A stretch of DNA of 7,116 bases from Alphaproteobacteria bacterium. Its GTDB lineage: Bacteria > Pseudomonadota > Alphaproteobacteria > Rhodobacterales > Rhodobacteraceae. Positions 6,472-7,116 of the stretch are shown piece by piece. The translations under genes and the position numbers were made by a program. The stretch lies in assembly GCA_030424705.1 (NCBI GenBank), contig JAUHWJ010000094.1:1-7116 (forward strand), read 5' to 3'. Under the pieces are notes generated by a model, which worked only from the letters and a program-made list of their open reading frames with translations, was not told the origin of the DNA and did no database searches. How positions within the stretch are numbered: the first letter of the stretch is position 1; the number at the start of each line of letters is the position of its first letter.

Positions 6472-7116
6472 AGCCCGCGATCAAGCCCGTCGTCCTCTGC
6501 ATCCTCGACGGCTGGGGCTGGCGGGAGGAGCGGGAGGCGAACGCCGTGGCCCAGGCGGAGACGCCGAACTGGGATTCGCTCGTCGCCGCGGCGCCGCCTG
6601 CGATGCTGGCCTGTTCCGGCCCCGATGTCGGCCTCCCGGAGGGGCAGATGGGGAATTCCGAGGTCGGGCACATGAACATCGGCGCGGGCCGCGTCGTCTG
6701 GATGGACCTGCCGAAGATCGACAAGGCGATCGCGGACGGGAGCTTCGCGGAGAACAAGGCGCTGCTCGATTTCGCCGCGAAGGTGAAGGCGGCGGGCGGG
6801 CGGGCGCATCTCATGGGGCTGATGAGCCCCGGCGGCGTCCACGCCCATCAGCGGCATATCGCGGCGGCGGCGAAGGCGCTGAAGGCGCTCGGCGTTCCCG
6901 TCCTCCTCCATCTCTTCACCGACGGGCGGGATACGCCGCCGGAGGCGGCGCCCGAATATCTCTCCGCATTCCTCCCGGACCTCGGCGGGGCCGGCGAGAT
7001 CGCCACCGTTTCCGGCCGCTTCTACGCGATGGACCGGGACAAGAGGTGGGACCGGGTGGAGGCCGCCTGGCGCGCCATCGTCCTCGGCGAGGGCGAGGCG
7101 GCGGAGACGGCGGCGG
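6468..7116 (+). CDS. gpmI: 2,3-bisphosphoglycerate-independent phosphoglycerate mutase, 5' part
   Basis: This cytoplasmic, Mn-dependent glycolytic enzyme interconverts 3-phosphoglycerate and 2-phosphoglycerate. The window holds the first 216 codons of a family of about 505-515 residues; the rest lies beyond base 7116. Motifs in order are VVLCILDGWGWR (8-19) with metal ligand D14, LPEGQMGNSEVGHMNIGAGR (56-75) with the catalytic serine S64 that carries the phosphate, MSPGGVHAHQRHI (about 119-131), LFTDGRDTPPEAAPEY and GRFYAMDRDKRWDRV. All are canonical, so the gene looks intact as far as it is visible. The GTG at 6468 is chosen because it gives a GTGA overlap with the preceding stop and places the DGWG motif at the usual distance; the next in-frame Met is at residue 46, after that motif. 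No independent promoter is visible, so expression may depend on the methyltransferase transcript or on a promoter inside that gene. Confidence 0.95.
   Translation, partial: MKPAIKPVVLCILDGWGWREEREANAVAQAETPNWDSLVAAAPPAMLACSGPDVGLPEGQMGNSEVGHMNIGAGRVVWMDLPKIDKAIADGSFAENKALLDFAAKVKAAGGRAHLMGLMSPGGVHAHQRHIAAAAKALKALGVPVLLHLFTDGRDTPPEAAPEYLSAFLPDLGGAGEIATVSGRFYAMDRDKRWDRVEAAWRAIVLGEGEAAETAA

Noticed and set aside
6309..6911. 200-codon open frame on the - strand spanning the methyltransferase/gpmI junction
   Set aside because: Both + strand genes here have strong motifs; the antisense product has none.

Overview
The window is very GC-rich (about 70% by eye), densely packed and full of stop/start overlaps. 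Gene content and protein style point to an alphaproteobacterium, most likely Rhodobacterales or a close relative. This is inferred from the look of the proteins and the gene order, not from a marker gene. No RNA genes, insertion sequences, CRISPR arrays or phage genes were seen.

Left block (1-3093, + strand): four genes for the distal steps of valine degradation. They are the 3' part of an isobutyryl-CoA dehydrogenase, a 3-hydroxyisobutyryl-CoA hydrolase, 3-hydroxyisobutyrate dehydrogenase (mmsB) and an enoyl-CoA hydratase. Together they would take isobutyryl-CoA through methacrylyl-CoA, 3-hydroxyisobutyryl-CoA and 3-hydroxyisobutyrate to methylmalonate semialdehyde. Two junctions are stop/start overlaps and the third is an 11-base gap with a strong ribosome site, so this looks like one operon. 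The enoyl-CoA hydratase is about 23 residues short. The shortfall is internal and in frame, and lies at a short tandem repeat.

Middle block (3097-5126, - strand): two overlapping genes that converge on the valine operon with only 3 bases between the stop codons. The first encodes an exported caspase-like (peptidase C14) protein with an intact His/Cys dyad fused to a C-terminal SUMF1/FGE-type domain. The second encodes a 151-residue exported protein of unknown function. This is the least ordinary part of the window.

Right block (5227-7116, + strand): a cyclopropane-fatty-acid-synthase-family SAM methyltransferase, followed with a GTGA overlap by the 5' part of gpmI, the cofactor-independent phosphoglycerate mutase of glycolysis. 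A 100-base divergent intergenic region (5127-5226) separates this block from the caspase-like gene. It holds an inverted repeat and a possible 8-codon leader ORF.

No clearly new multi-gene system is evident. The best candidates for a second look are the internally shortened hydratase and the secreted caspase-SUMF1 plus small-protein pair.
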